Positions 24,101 through 38,534 are shown, numbered from the stretch's first letter. The stretch: DNA of 64,000 bases from Hydractinia symbiolongicarpus (GCF_029227915.1 NC_079880.1:622001-686000); one strand, 5' to 3'. Notes: a model not told the origin generated them from the letters alone. Program-made: numbers and translations.

Positions 24101-27100
24101 CAATTGGATTCCAAGAAATAACATTTTTCCTAATTTGACATGATTGCCAGAACTCAGCGATTACACTGAGCGCTGGAGTAGCACTTAATTTAAAAATGTA
24201 GATAAATAAGTCATTTTGTACTGGGGGACCAATCCTAGCCGTTATCGCGCGCTGACGAATTAGCGACATTTTCAAAAAGTGCATTTCATTGACTTTCTAA
24301 CGGTGTCAGTTCCTTTGAGTTTCAACGGTTGGGTCACATATTCGTACCATCATGTATTTAGCGGTATTTTTCTGGTATTACTTGTTTGCATTGTTTTTAC
24401 CAATGAAACGATTGACTGTGGGACTTAATTGATCTAACTTTGGACTGTGACGTTATAAATGTTATAAGTGAGACAATTGGACTCCAAGAAATAACATTCC
24501 TTTTAATTTGACATGATTGCCGGAACTCAACGATTACACATTGGCGCTGTGGTAGCGCTTCATTTAAAAATTTAGATAAAAATGTCATTTTTTACTTTGG
24601 GACCAATCCTAGCCGTTATCGCGCGCTTAAAAAATAGCGACAGTTTCAAAAACTACATTTCAGTGACTTTCTAACGGTGTTAGTCCGTTTGAGTTACAAC
24701 GGTTGCGTCACTAACTTGTACCAACATGTATTTAGCAATATTTCTCCCATATTACTAGGTTGCATCGCTTTTAACAGTAAAACGATTGACTGTGGGACTT
24801 AATTGAACTGATTTTGGACTATGACCTTATAAATGTCATAAGTAAGACAATTGGATTCCAAGAAAAACATTTTTCCTAATTTGACATGATTGCCAGAACT
24901 CAGCGATTACACTGAGCGCTGGAGTAGCACTTAATTTAAAAATGTAGATAAATAAGTCATTTTGTACTGGGGGACCAATCCTAGCCGTTATCGCGCGCTG
25001 ACGAATTAGCGACATTTTCAAAAAGTGCATTTCATTGACTTTCTAACGGTGTCAGTTCGTTTGAGTTACAACGGTTGGGTCACATATTCGTACCATCATG
25101 TATTTAGCGTTATTTTTCTGGTATTACTAGTTTGCATCGTTTTTAACAATGAAACGATTGACTGTGGGACTTTATTGATCTAACTTTGGACTGTGACGTT
25201 ATAAATGTTATAAGTGAGACAATTGGACTCCAAGAAATAACATTCCTCTTAATTTGACATGATTGCCGGAAGTCAGCGATTACACTGGGCGCTGTGGTAC
25301 CGTTTCAGTTAAAAATTTAGATAAATAAGTCAATTCTCACTGTGGGACCTATCCTGGCCGTTATCGCGCGCGGACGAATTAGCGACAGTTTCAAAAAGTG
25401 CATTTCATTGACTTTCTAACGGTTTCAGTTCGTTTGAGTTACAACGGTTGCGTCACATATTCGTACCAACATGTATTTAGCGATATTTATCTGTTTTTAC
25501 TAGGTTGCATCGCTTTTAACAGTGAAACGAATTAATGTGGGACTTAATTGAACTAACTTTGGACTGTGACCTGATAAATGTGATAAATGAGCCATTTGGA
25601 CTCCAAGAAATAACATTCTTCTTAATTTGAAGTGATTGCCGGATCTCAGCGATTACACTGGGCGCTGTGGTAGCGCTTCATTTGAAAACTTAAATAAATA
25701 AGTCATTTTTACTGTGGGACCAATCCTAGCCGTTATCGCGCACTGAAGAAATGGCGACAGTTTCAAAAACTACATTTCATTGACTTTCTAACGGTATCAA
25801 TCCGCTTCAGTTACAACGGTTGCGTCACATATTCGTACCAACATGTATTTAGCGATATTTGTTTTCATATTACTAGGTTGCATCGCTTTTAACAGTGAAA
25901 CTATTGACTGTGGGACTTAATTGAACTGATTTTGGACTGTAATCTTATAAATGTTATAAGTGAGACAATTTGACCCCAAGAAATAACATTCTTCTTAATT
26001 TGACATGATTGCCGGAAGTCAGCGATTACACCGGGCGCTGTGGTAGCGCTTCATTTGAAAATTTAGATAAATAAGTCAATGTTCATTGTGGGACCAATCC
26101 TAGCCCTTAGCGCGCCCTGAAGAAACAGAGACAGTTTCAAGTACTACATTTCATTGATTTTCTAACGGTATCAGTCCGTTTCAACTACAACAGTTGCGTC
26201 ACATATTCGTACCAACATGTATTTAGTGATTTTTACCGATATTACTAAGTTGTATCGCTTTTAACAGTGAAACGATTGACTGTGGGACTTAATTGAACTG
26301 ATTTTGGACTATGACCTTATAAATGTAATAAGTAAGACAATTGGATTCCAAGAAATAACATTTTTCCTAATTTGACATGATTGCCGGAACTCAGCGATTA
26401 CACTGAGCGCTGGGGTAGCACTTAATTTAAAAATGTAGATAAATAAGTCATTTTGTACTGGGGGACCAATCCTAGCCGTTATCGCGCGCTGACGAATTAG
26501 CGACAGTTTCAAAAAGTGCATTTCATTGACTTTCTAACGGTGTCACTTCGTTTGAGTTACAACGGTTGGGTCACATATTCGTACCATCATGTATTTAGCG
26601 GTATTTTTCTGGTATTACTAGGTTGCATCGCTTTTAACAATGAAACGATTGACTGTGGGACTTAATTGATCTAACTTTGGACTGTGACGTTATAAATGTT
26701 ATAAGTGAGACAATTGGACTCCAAGAAATAACATTCCTCTTAATTTGTCATGATTGCCGGAACTCAACGATTACACATTGGCGCTGTGGTAGCGCTTCAT
26801 TTAAAAATTTAGATAAAAATGTCATTTTTTACTGTGGGACCAATCCTAGCCGTTATCGCGCGCAGAAAAAATAGCGATAGTTTCAAAAACTACATTTCAT
26901 TGAATTTCTAAGGGTGTTAGTCCGTTTGAGTTTCAACGGTTGCGCCACATACTCGTACCAACATGTATTTAGCAAAATTTCTCCCATATTACTAGGTTGC
27001 ATCGCTTTTAACAGTAAAACGCCTGACTGTGGGACTTAATTGAACTGATTTTGGACTGTGACGTTATAAATGTTATAAGTAAGACAATTGGACTCCAAGA

Positions 27101-28594
27101 AATAACATTCTTCTTGATTTGACAGGATTGCCGGAACTCAGCGATTACACTGGGCGCTGTGGTAGCGCTTCATTTAAAAATTTAGATAAATAAGTCATTT
27201 TTTACTGTGGGACCAATCCTAGCTGATATCCCGCGCTAAAGAAATAGAGACAGTTTCAAAAACTACATTTCATTGACTTTCTAACAATATCAATCCGTTT
27301 GTGTTACAACAGTTGAGTCACATATTCGTACCAACATGTATTTCGTGATATCTTTCCGGTATTACTAGGTTGTATCGCTTTTAACAGTGAATCGATTGAC
27401 TGTGGGACTTAATTGAACTGATTTTAGGCTGTGACCTTATAAATGTAAAAGTGAGACAATTGGACTTCAAGAAATAACATTCTTCTTAATTTGACATCAT
27501 TGCCGCAACTCAGCGATTACACTGGGCGCTCTGGTAGCGCTTCATTTGAAAATTAAGATAAAAAAGTCATTTTTAACTGTTCGACGAATCCTAGCCGTTA
27601 GCGCGCGCTGAAGAAATAGAGACAGTTTCAAATGCTACATTTCACTGACTTTCTATCGATGTCAGTCCGTTTGAGTTACAACGGTTGCGTCACATATTCG
27701 TACCAACATGTACTTAACGATATTTTTCTCATATTACTAGGTTGCATCGCTTTTAACAGTGAAACGATTGACTGTGGGACTTAATTGAACTGATTTTGGA
27801 CTGTGAGCTTATAAATGTTATAAGTGAGACAATTGGGCTCCAAGAAATAACATTCTTCTTAATTTGACATGATTGCCGGAACTCAGCGATTACACTGGGC
27901 GCTGTGGTAGCGCTTCATTTAAAAATTTAGATAAATAAGTCATTCTTTACCGTGGGACCAATCCTAGCCCTTAGCGCGCCCTGAGAAACAGAGACAGTTT
28001 CAAATACTACATTTCATTGATTTTCTAACGGTATCAGTCCGTTTCAACTACAACAGTTGCGTCACATATTCGTACCAACATGTATTTAGTGATTGTTACC
28101 GATATTACTAAGTTGTATCGCTTTTATCAGTGAAACGATTGACTGTGGGACTTAATTGAACTGATTTTGGACTGTGACGTTATAAATGTTATAAGTGAGA
28201 CAATTGGACTCCAAGAAATAACATTCTTCTTGATTTGACATGATTGCCGGAACTCAGCGATTACACTGAGCGCTGGAGTAGCACTTAATTTAAAAATGTA
28301 GATAAATAAGTCATTTTGTACTGGGGGACCAATCCTAGCCGTTATCGCGCGCTGACGAATTAGCGACATTTTCAAAAAGTGCATTTCATTGACTTTCTAA
28401 CGGTGTCAGTTCGTTTATGTTACAACGGTTGGGTCACATATTCGTACCATCATGTATTTAGCGGTATTTTTCTGGTATTACTAGTTTGCATCGCTTTTAA
28501 CAATGAAACGATTGACTGTGGGACTTAATTGATCTAACTTTGGACTGTGACGTTATAAATGTTATAAGTGAGACAATTGGACTCCAAGAAATAA

Positions 28595-28878
28595 CATTCT
28601 TCTTGATTTGACATGATTGCCAGAACTCAGCGATTACACTGGGCGCTGTGGTAGCGCTTCATTTAAAAATTTAAATAATTAAGTCATTTTTTACTGTGGG
28701 ACCAATCCTAGCCGTTATCCGCGCTAAAGAAATAGAGACAGTTTGTGATATCTTTCCGGTATTACTAGGTGGCATCGCTTTTAACAATGAAACGATTGAC
28801 TGTGGGACTTAATTGAGCTAACTTTGGACTGTGACGTTATAAATGTTATAAGTGAGACAATTGGACTTCAAGAAATAG
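28595..28878 (+). repeat. Short satellite monomer with 88-bp deletion (284 bp)
   Basis: The monomer runs normally to agagacagttt, then jumps to gtgatatctttccgg. Compared with the full relative near 27251-27345, 88 bp are missing. It shares its exact junction with the monomer at 29253-29535, so the deletion happened once and was then copied. Confidence 0.85.
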
Positions 28879-29252
28879 CATTCCTCTTAATTTGACATGA
28901 TTGCCGGAACTCAACGATTACACATTGGCGCTGTGGTAGCGCTTCATTTAAAAATTTAGATAAAAATGTCATTTTTTACTTTGGGACCAATCCTAGCCGT
29001 TATCGCGCGCAGAAAAAATAGCGACAGTTTCAAAAACTACATTTCAGTGACTTTCTAACGCTGTTAGTCCGTTTGAGTTACAACGGTTGCGTCACATACT
29101 CGTACCAACATGTATTTAGCAATATTTCTCCCATATTACTAGGTTGCATCGCTTTTAACAGTAAAACGATAGACTGTGGGACTTAATTGAACTGATTTTG
29201 GTCTGTGACGTTATAAATGTTATAAATGAGACAATTGGACTCCAAGAAATAA

Positions 29253-29535
29253 CATTCTTCTTGATTTGACATGATTGCCGGAACTCAGCGATTACACTCG
29301 GCGCTGTGGTAGCGCTTCATTTAAAAATTTAAATAATTAAGTCATTTTTTACTGTGGGACCAATCCTAGCCGTTATCCGCGCTAAAGAAATAGAGACAGT
29401 TTGTGATATCTTTCCGGTATTACTAGGTTGTATCGCTTTTAACAGAGAATCGATTGACTGTGGGACTTAATTGAACTGATTTTGGGCTGTGACCTTATAA
29501 ATGTAAAAGTGAGACAATTGGACTCCAAGAAATAA
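29253..29535 (+). repeat. Short satellite monomer with 88-bp deletion (283 bp)
   Basis: Same deletion junction (cagttt joined to gtgatatc) as at 28595-28878. The two junctions are 658 bp apart, which is two normal monomers minus 88 bp. Confidence 0.85.
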
Positions 29536-30874
29536 CATTCTTCTTAGTTTGACATCATTGCCGCAACTCAGCGATTACACTGGGCGCTCTGGTAGCGCTT
29601 CATTTGAAAATTAAGGTAAAAAAGTCATTTTTAACTGTGGGACGAATCCTAGCCGTTAGCGCGCGCTGAAGAAATAGAGACAGTTTCAAAAACAACATTT
29701 CATTGACTTTCTAACGGTGTTAGTCCGTTTGAGTTATAACGGTTGCGTCACATACTCGTACCAACATGTATTTAGCAATATTTCTCCCATATTACTAGGT
29801 CGCATCACTTTTAACAGTAAAACGCCTGACTGTGGGACTTAATTGAACTGATTTTGGACTGTGACGTTATAAATGTTATAAGTGAGACAATTGGACTCCA
29901 AGAAATAACATTCTTCTTGATTTGACATGATTGCCGGAACTCAGCGATTACATTGAGCGCTGGGGTAGCACTTAATTTAAAAATGTAGATAAATAAGTCA
30001 TTTTGTACTGGGGGACCAATCCTAGCCGTTATCGCGCGCTGACGAATTAGCGACAGTTTCAAAAAGTGCATTTCATTGACTTTCTAACGGTGTCAGTTCG
30101 TTTGAGTTACAACGCTTGGGTTACATATTCGTACCATCATGTATTTAGCGGTATTTTTCTGGTATTACTAGGTTGCATCGCTTTTAACAATGAAACGATT
30201 GACTGTGGGACTTAATTGATCTAACTTTCGACTTTGACGTTATAAATGTTATAAGTGAGACAATTGGACTCCAAGAAATAACATTCCTCTTAATTTGTCA
30301 TGATTGCCGGAACTCAGCGATTACACTGGGCGCTGTGGTAGCGCTTCATTTAAAAATTTAGATAAATAAGTCATTTTTTACTGTGGGACCAATCCTAGCT
30401 GTTATCCCGCGCTATAGAAATAGAGACAGTTTCAAAAACTACATTTCATTGACTTTCTCACGGTGTCAATCCGCTTCAGTTATAACAGTTGAGTCACATA
30501 TTCGTACCAACATGTATTTAATGATTTTTACCGATATTACTAAGTTGTATCGCTTTTAACAGTGAAAGGATTGACTGTGGGACTTAATTGAACTGATTTT
30601 GGACTATGACCTTAGAAATGTGATAACTGAGACAATTGGACTTCAAGAAATAACATTCTTCTTAATTTGACATGTTTGCCGGAACTCAGCGATTACACTG
30701 AGCGCTGGGGTAGCACTTTATTTAAAAATGTAGATAAATAAGTCATTTTGTACTGGGGGACCAAACCTAGCCGTTATCGCGCGCTGAAGAATTAGCGACA
30801 GTTTCAAAAAGTGCATTTCATTGACTTTCTAACGGTGTCAGTTCGTTTGAGTTACAACGGTTGCGTCACATATT

Positions 30875-33800
30875 CGCACCAACATGTATTTAGCGATATT
30901 TATCTGTTATTACTAGGTTGCATCGCTTTTAACAGTGAAACGAATGAATGTGGGACTTAATTGAACTAACTTTGGACTGTGACCTGATGAATGTGATAAA
31001 TAAGACAATTGGACTCTAAGAAGTAACATTCATCTTAATTTGACATGATTGCCGGAACTCAGCGATTACACTGGGCACTGTGGTAGCGCTTCATTTAAAA
31101 TTTAGATAAATAAGTCATTCTTTACCGTGGGATCAATTCTAGCCCTTATCGCGCGCTGAAGAAATAGCGACAGTTTCAAGAACTACATTTCATTGACTTT
31201 CTAACGGTGTCAGTCCGTTTGAGTTACAACGGTTGGGTCACATATTTGTATTAGCGATATTCTTCTAATATTACTAGGTTGCATCGCTTTTAACAATGAA
31301 ACGATTGACTGTGGGACTTAATTGATCTAACTTTTGACTGTGACCTGATAAATGTTATAAGTGAGACAATTGGACTCCAAGAAATAACATTCTTCTAAAT
31401 TTGACATGATTGCCGGAACTCAGCGATTACACTGGGCGCTCTGGGAGCGCTTCATTTAAAAATTTAGATAAAAGAGTCATTTGTTACTGTGGGTCCAATC
31501 CTAGCCGTTGGCGCGTGCTGAAGAAATAGAGACAGTTTCAAATGCTACATTTCACTGACTTTCTATCGATGTCAGTCTGTTTGAGTTACAACGGTTGGGT
31601 CACATATTCGTACCAACATGTATTTAGCGATGTTTATCTGTTATTACTAGGTTGCATCGCTTTTAACAGTGAAAGGATTGAGAGTGGGACTTAATAGAAC
31701 TAAATTTGGACTGTAACCTGATAAATGTGATAAATGGGACAATTGGGCTCCAAGAAATAACATTCATCTTAACTTGACATGATTGCTGGAACTCAGCGAT
31801 TACACTGAGCGCTGTGGTAGCGCTTCATTTAAAAATTTAGATAAATAAGTCATTCTTTACCGTGGGACCAATCCTCGCCCTTATCGCGCGCTGAAGAAAT
31901 AGCGACAGTTTCAAGAACTACATTTCATTGACTTTCTAACGGTGTCAGTCCGTTTGAGTTACAACGGTTGGGTCACATATTTGTATTAGCGATATTCTTC
32001 TAATATTACTAGGTTGCATCGCTTTTAACAATGAAACGATTGACTGTGGGACTTAATTGATCTAACTTTTGACTGTGACCTGATAAATGTTATAAGTGAG
32101 ACAATTGGACTCCAAGAAATAACATTCTTCTAAATTTGACATGATTGCCGGAACTCAGCGATTACACTGGGCGCTCTGGGAGCGCTTCATTTAAAAATTT
32201 AGATAAAAGAGTCATTTGTTACTGTGGGTCCAATCCTAGCCGTTGGCGCGTGCTGAAGAAATAGAGACAGTTTCAAATGCTACATTTCACTGACTTTCTA
32301 TCGATGTCAGTCTGTTTGAGTTACAACGGTTGGGTCACATATTCGTACCAACATGTATTTAGCGATATTTATCTGTTATTACTAGGTTGCATCGCTTTTA
32401 ACAGTGAAACGAATGAATGTGGGACTTAATTGAACTAACTTTGGACTGTGACCTGATGAATGTGATAAATAAGACAATTGGACTCTAAGAAGTAACATTC
32501 ATCTTAATTTGACATGATTGCCGGAACTCAGCGATTACACTGGGCACTGTGGTAGCGCTTCATTTAAAATTTAGATAAATAAGTCATTCTTTACCGTGGG
32601 ATCAATTCTAGCCCTTATCGCGCGCTGAAGAAATAGCGACAGTTTCAAGAACTACATTTCATTGACTTTCTAACGGTGTCAGTCCGTTTGAGTTACAACG
32701 GTTGGGTCACATATTTGTATTAGCGATATTCTTCTAATATTACTAGGTTGCATCGCTTTTAACAATGAAACGATTGACTGTGGGACTTAATTGATCTAAC
32801 TTTTGACTGTGACCTGATAAATGTTATAAGTGAGACAATTGGACTCCAAGAAATAACATTCTTCTAAATTTGACATGATTGCCGGAACTCAGCGATTACA
32901 CTGGGCGCTCTGGGAGCGCTTCATTTAAAAATTTAGATAAAAGAGTCATTTGTTACTGTGGGTCCAATCCTAGCCGTTGGCGCGTGCTGAAGAAATAGAG
33001 ACAGTTTCAAATGCTACATTTCACTGACTTTCTATCGATGTCAGTCTGTTTGAGTTACAACGGTTGGGTCACATATTCGTACCAACATGTATTTAGCGAT
33101 GTTTATCTGTTATTACTAGGTTGCATCGCTTTTAACAGTGAAAGGATTGAGAGTGGGACTTAATAGAACTAAATTTGGAGTGTAACCTGATAAATGTGAT
33201 AAATGGGACAATTGGGCTCCAAGAAATAACATTCATCTTAACTTGACATGATTGCTGGAACTCAGCGATTACACTGAGCGCTGTGGTAGCGCTTCATTTA
33301 AAAATTTAGATAAATAAGTCATTCTTTACCGTGGGACCAATCCTCGCCCTTATCGCGCGCTGAAGAAATAGCGACAGTTTCAAGAACTACATTTCATTGA
33401 CTTTCTAACGGTGTCAGTCCGTTTGAGTTACAACGGTTGGGTCACATATTTGTATTAGCGATATTCTTCTAATATTACTAGGTTGCATCGCTTTTAACAA
33501 TGAAACGATTGACTGTGGGACTTAATTGATCTAACTTTTGACTGTGACCTGATAAATGTTATAAGTGAGACAATTGGACTCCAAGAAATAACATTCTTCT
33601 AAATTTGACATGATTGCCGGAACTCAGCGATTACACTGGGCGCTCTGGGAGCGCTTCATTTAAAAATTTAGATAAAAGAGTCATTTGTTACTGTGGGTCC
33701 AATCCTAGCCGTTGGCGCGTGCTGAAGAAATAGAGACAGTTTCAAATGCTACATTTCACTGACTTTCTATCGATGTCAGTCTGTTTGAGTTACAACGGTT

Positions 33801-34085
33801 GGGTCACATATTCGTACCAACATGTATTTAGCGATGTTTATCTGTTATTACTAGGTTGCATCGCTTTTAACAGTGAAAGGATTGAGAGTGGGACTTAATA
33901 GAACTAAATTTGGACTGTAACCTGATAAATGTGATAAATGGGACAATTGGGCTCCAAGAAATAACATTCATCTTAACTTGACATGATTGCTGGAACTCAG
34001 CGATTACACTGAGCGCTGTGGTAGCGCTTCATTTAAAAATTTAGATAAATAAGTCATTCTTTACCGTGGGACCAATCCTCGCCGT
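30875..34085 (+). repeat. Tandem 735-bp dimer array of the satellite (about 4 copies)
   Basis: Unit starts at 31027, 31761, 32496, 33230 and 33965 are 734-735 bp apart. The companion monomer starts at 31388, 32123, 32857 and 33592. The first monomer of the dimer has two types (aatttgacatgattgccgg, or aacttgacatgattgctgg), arranged type 1, type 2, type 1, type 2, type 2. This makes an embedded 1469-bp four-monomer unit. The dimer is shorter than 746 bp mainly because one monomer lost 11 bp around cacatattcgtaccaacatg, leaving cacatatttgtattagcg. Copies are nearly identical. Confidence 0.88.
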
Positions 34086-34964
34086 TATCGCGCGCTGAAG
34101 AAATAACGACAGTTTCAAATACTACATTTCATTGATTTTCTAACGGTGTCTGTCCGTTTGAGTTACAACGGTTGGGTCACATATTCATACCAACATGTAT
34201 TTAATGATTTTTACCGATATTACTAAGTTGTATCGCTTTTAACAGTGAAAGGATTGACTGTGGGAATCAATTGAACTAACTTTGGACTGTGACCTGATAA
34301 ATGTTAAAACTGAGACAATTGGACTCCAAGAAATAACATTTTTCTTAATTTGACATGATAGCCGGAATTCAGCGATTACACTTAGCGTTGGGGTAGCACT
34401 TAATTTAAAAATGTAGATAAATAAGCCATTTTGTACTGGGGGACCAATCCTAGCTGTTATCGCGCGCTGACGAATTAGCGACAGTTTCAAAAATTGCAGT
34501 TCATTGACTTTCTAACGGTGTCAGTTCGTTTGAGTTACAACGGTTGGGTCACATATTCGTATTAGCGATATTCTTCTGATATTACTAGGTTGCATCGCTT
34601 TTAACAATGAAACGATTTACTGTGGGACTTAATTGAACTAACTTTGGACTATGACCTTATAAATGTGATAAGTGAGACAATTGGACTCCAAGAAAGAACA
34701 TTCTTTTTAATTTGACATGATTGCCGGGACTCAGCGATTACACTGAGCGCTGGGGTAGCACTTTATTTAAAAATGTAGATAAATAAGTCATTTTGTACTG
34801 GGGGACCAATCCTAGCCGTTATCGCGCGCTGAAGAAATAGCGACAGTTTCAAAAGGAACATTTCATTGACATACTAACGGTGTCAGTTCGTTTGAGTTAC
34901 AACGGTTGGGTCACATATTCGAACCATCATGTATTTAGCGATATTTTTTTGGTAATATTAGGTT

Positions 34965-36935
34965 GCACCACTTTTAACAATAAAACGATTGACTGTGGGA
35001 CTTAATTGATTTAACTTTGGACTGTGACCTTATAAATGTGATAAATGAGACAATTGGACTCCACGAAATAACATTCATCTTAATTTGACCTGATTGCCGG
35101 AACTCAGCGATTACACTGGGCGCTGTGGTAGCGCTTTATTTGAAAAGTTAAATAAATAAGTCATTTTTACTGTCGGACCAATCCTAGCCCTTATGGCGCA
35201 CTGAAGAAATAGCGACAGTTTCAAAAAGTACATTTCATTGACTTTCTAACGGTGTCAATCCGCTTCAGTTACAACGGTTGGGTCACATATTCGTACCATC
35301 ATGTATTTAGCGATATTTTTTTGGTATTACTAGGTTGCATCGCTTTTAACTATGAAACGATTGACTGTGGGACTTAATTGATCTAACTTTGGACTGTGAC
35401 CTGATAAATGTGATAACTGAGACAATTGGACTCCAAGAAATAACATTCTTCTTAATTTGACGTGATTGCCGGAACTCAGCGATTACACTGGCCGCTGTGG
35501 TAGCGCTTCATTTAAAAATTTGGATAAATAAGTCATTTTTTAATGTGAGACCAATCCTAGCCGTTATCGTGCGCTGAAAAATTAGCGGCAGTTTCAAAAA
35601 TTACATTTCATTGACTTTCTAACGGTGTCAGTCCGTTTGAGTTACAACGGTTGGGTCACATATTCGTACCAACATGTATTTAGCGATATTTTTCGGATAT
35701 TACTAGGTTGCATCGCTTTTAACAAAGAAACGATTGACTGTGGGACTTAATTGATCTAACTTTTGACTGTGACCTGATAAATGTGATCAATGAGACAATT
35801 GGACTCCAAGAAATAACATTCTTCTTATTTTGACGTGATTGCCGAAACTCAGCGACAACATTGGGCGCTGTGGTAGCGCTTCATTTAAAAATTTAGATAA
35901 ATAAGTTATTTTTACTGTGGGACCAATCCTTGCCGTTATCGCACGCTGAAGAAATAGCGACAGTTTCAAAAACTACATTTTGTTGACTTTCTAACGGTGT
36001 TAGTCCGTTTGAGTTACAACGGTTGCGTCACATACTCGTACCAACATGTATTTAGCAATATTTCTCCCATATTACTAGGTTGCACCACTTTTAACAATAA
36101 AACGATTGACTGTGGGACTTAATTGATCTAACTTTGGACTGTGACCTTATAAATGTGATAAATGAGACAATTGGACTCCACGAAATAACATTCATCTTAA
36201 TTTGACCTGATTGCCGGAACTCAGCGATTACACTGGGCGCTGTGGTAGCGCTTTATTTGAAAAGTTAAATAAATAAGTCATTTTTACTGTCGGACCAATC
36301 CTAGCCGTTATGGCGCACTGAAGAAATAGCGACAGTTTCAAAAAGTACATTTCATTGACTTTCTAACGGTGTCAATCCGCTTCAGTTACAACGGTTGGGT
36401 CACATATTCGTACCATCATGTATTTAGCGATATTTTTTTGGTATTACTAGGTTGCATCGCTTTTAACTATGAAACGATTGACTGTGGGACTTAATTGATC
36501 TAACTTTGGACTGTGACCTGATAAATGTGATAACTGAGACAATTGGACTCCAAGAAATAACATTCTTCTTAATTTGACGTCATTGCCGGAACTCAGCGAT
36601 TACACTGGCCGCTGTGGTAGCGCTTCATTTAAAAATTTAGATAAGTAAGTCATTTTTTACTGTGAGACCAATCCTAGCCGTTATCGTGCGCTGAAAAATT
36701 AGCGACAGTTTCAAAAAGTACATTTCATTGACTTTCTAACGGTGTCAGTCCGTTTGAGTTACAACGGTTGGGTCACATATTCGTACCAACATGTATTTAG
36801 CGATATTTTTCGGATAATACTAGGTTGCATCGCTTTTAACAAAGAAACGATTTACTGTGGGACTTAATTGAACTAACTTTGGATTGTGACCTGATAAATG
36901 TGATAAATGAGACATTTGGCCTCCAAGAAATAACA
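34965..36935 (+). repeat. Satellite 1117-bp trimer, nearly two copies
   Basis: The unusual start cattcatcttaatttgacct occurs at 35072 and 36189, 1117 bp apart. It is followed in both copies by cagcgattacactgggcgc, aaagttaaataaataagtc and actgtcggaccaatcc. The similarity covers about 34965-36085 versus 36082-36935 and includes scattered substitutions, so it is older than the 735-bp dimers to its left. Confidence 0.75.
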
Positions 36936-38534
36936 TTCTTCTTAATTTGACGTGATTGCCGGAACTCAGCGATTACACTGGTCGCCATGGTAGCGCTTCA
37001 TTTGAAAAGTTAAATAAATAAGTTATTTTTACTGTGGGACCAATCGTAGCCGATATCGCGCGCTAAAGAAATAGCGACAGCTTCAAAAACAATATTTCAC
37101 TGACTTTCTAACGGTGTCAATCCGCTTCAGTTACAACGGTTGGGTCACATATTCGTACCATCATGTATTTAGCGATATTTTTTTGGTATTACTAGGTTGC
37201 ATCGCTTTTAACAATGAAACGATTGACTGTGGGACTTAATTGATCTAACTTTGGACTGTGACCTGATAAATGTAATAAATGAGACAATTGGATTCCAAGA
37301 AATAACATTCTTCTTAATTTGACGTGATTGCCGGAACTCAGCGATTACACTGAGCGCTAGGGTAGCGCTTCATTTAAAAATTTGGATAAATAAGTCATTT
37401 TTTACTGTGGGACCAATCCTAGCCGTTATCGTGCGCTGAAGAATTAGCGACAGTTTCAAAAATTACATTTCATTGACTTTCTAACGGTGTCAGTCCGTTT
37501 GAGTTACAACGGTTGGGTCACATATCCCTACCAACATGTATTTAGCGATATTTTTCTGATATTACTAGGTTGCATCGCTTTTAACAATGAAACGATTTAC
37601 TGTGGGACTTAATTGAACTAACTTTGGATTGTGACGTGATAAATGTTATAAGTGAGACAATTGGACTCCAAGAAATAACATTCTTCTTGATTTGACATGA
37701 TTGCCGGAACTCAGCGATTACACTGGGCGCTGTGGTAGCGCTTCATTTAAAAATTTAGATAAATAAGTCATTTTTTACTGTGGGACCAATCCTAGCTGTT
37801 ATCCCGCGCTAAAGAAATAGCGACAGTTTCAAAAACTACATTTCATTGACTTTCTAACGGTGTTAGTCCGTTTGAGTTACAACGGTTGCGTCACATACTC
37901 GTACCAACATGTGTTTAGCAATATTTCTCCCATATTACTAGATTGCATCGCTTTTAACAGTGAAACGATTGACTGTGGGACTTAATTGAACTGATTTTGG
38001 ACTGTGACGGTGTAAATGTTATAAGTGAGACAATTGGACTCCAAGAAATAACATTCTTCTTGATTTGACATGATTGCCGGAACTCAGCGATTACACTGGC
38101 CGCTGGGGTAGCGCTTCATTTAAAAATTTAGATAAATAAGTGATTTTTTACTGTGGGACCAATCCTAGCCGTTATCCCGCGCTAAAGAAATAGAGACAGT
38201 TTCAAAAACTACATTTCATTGACTTTCTAACAGTATCAATCCGTTTGTGTTACAACAGTTGAGTCACAAATTCGTACCAACATGTATTTCGTGATATCTT
38301 TCCGGTATTACTAGGTTGAATCGCTTTTAACAGTGAATCGGTTGACTGTGGGACTTAATTGAACTGATTTTGAGCTGTGACCTTATAAATGTAAAAGTTA
38401 GACAATTGGACTCCAAGAAATAACATTCTTCTTAATTTGACGTGATTGCCGGAACTCAGCGATTACACTGGGCGCTGTGGTACCGCTGCAGTTAAAAATT
38501 TAGATAAATAAGTCAATTCTTACTGTGGGACTTA

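Larger units (their letters stand above)
19317..24468 (+). repeat. Tandem segmental duplication, copy 2 (5152 bp)
   Basis: Identical to 14165-19316 at all points compared, offset exactly 5152 bp, including the LINE fragment and the downstream A-to-B subfamily switch. It is followed by 30 bp of shared breakpoint homology (24469-24498), after which the sequence continues as diverged B-type monomers (cattccttttaatttg) and not as a third copy. Confidence 0.93.
21189..38531 (+). repeat. Satellite array, mostly subfamily B, diverged
   Basis: Continuous head-to-tail monomers of the same 373-bp family, but more mixed than the first 15 kb. Marks include aaatttagataaataagtc, variant hairpins (gagcgctggggtagcac) and several 3' types such as gtgacgttataaatgttataagtgag. 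Diverged six-monomer similarity is visible at 2237 bp spacing (aatttgaccccaagaaataac at about 23731 and 25968). The last monomer starts at 38424 and is cut at its position 108, where LINE sequence begins. Short minus-strand open frames here (60-86 codons) are satellite translations broken in most copies and are not called as genes. Confidence 0.95.

Noticed and set aside
18920-30071. Repeated minus-strand open frames of 60-86 codons (for example 18920-19132, 26309-26521, 28127-28384, 29811-30071)
   Set aside because: They are translations of the satellite in one frame. Most monomers break the frame by indels or stops, several start at non-ATG codons, and their similarity to one another is explained by the DNA repeat.
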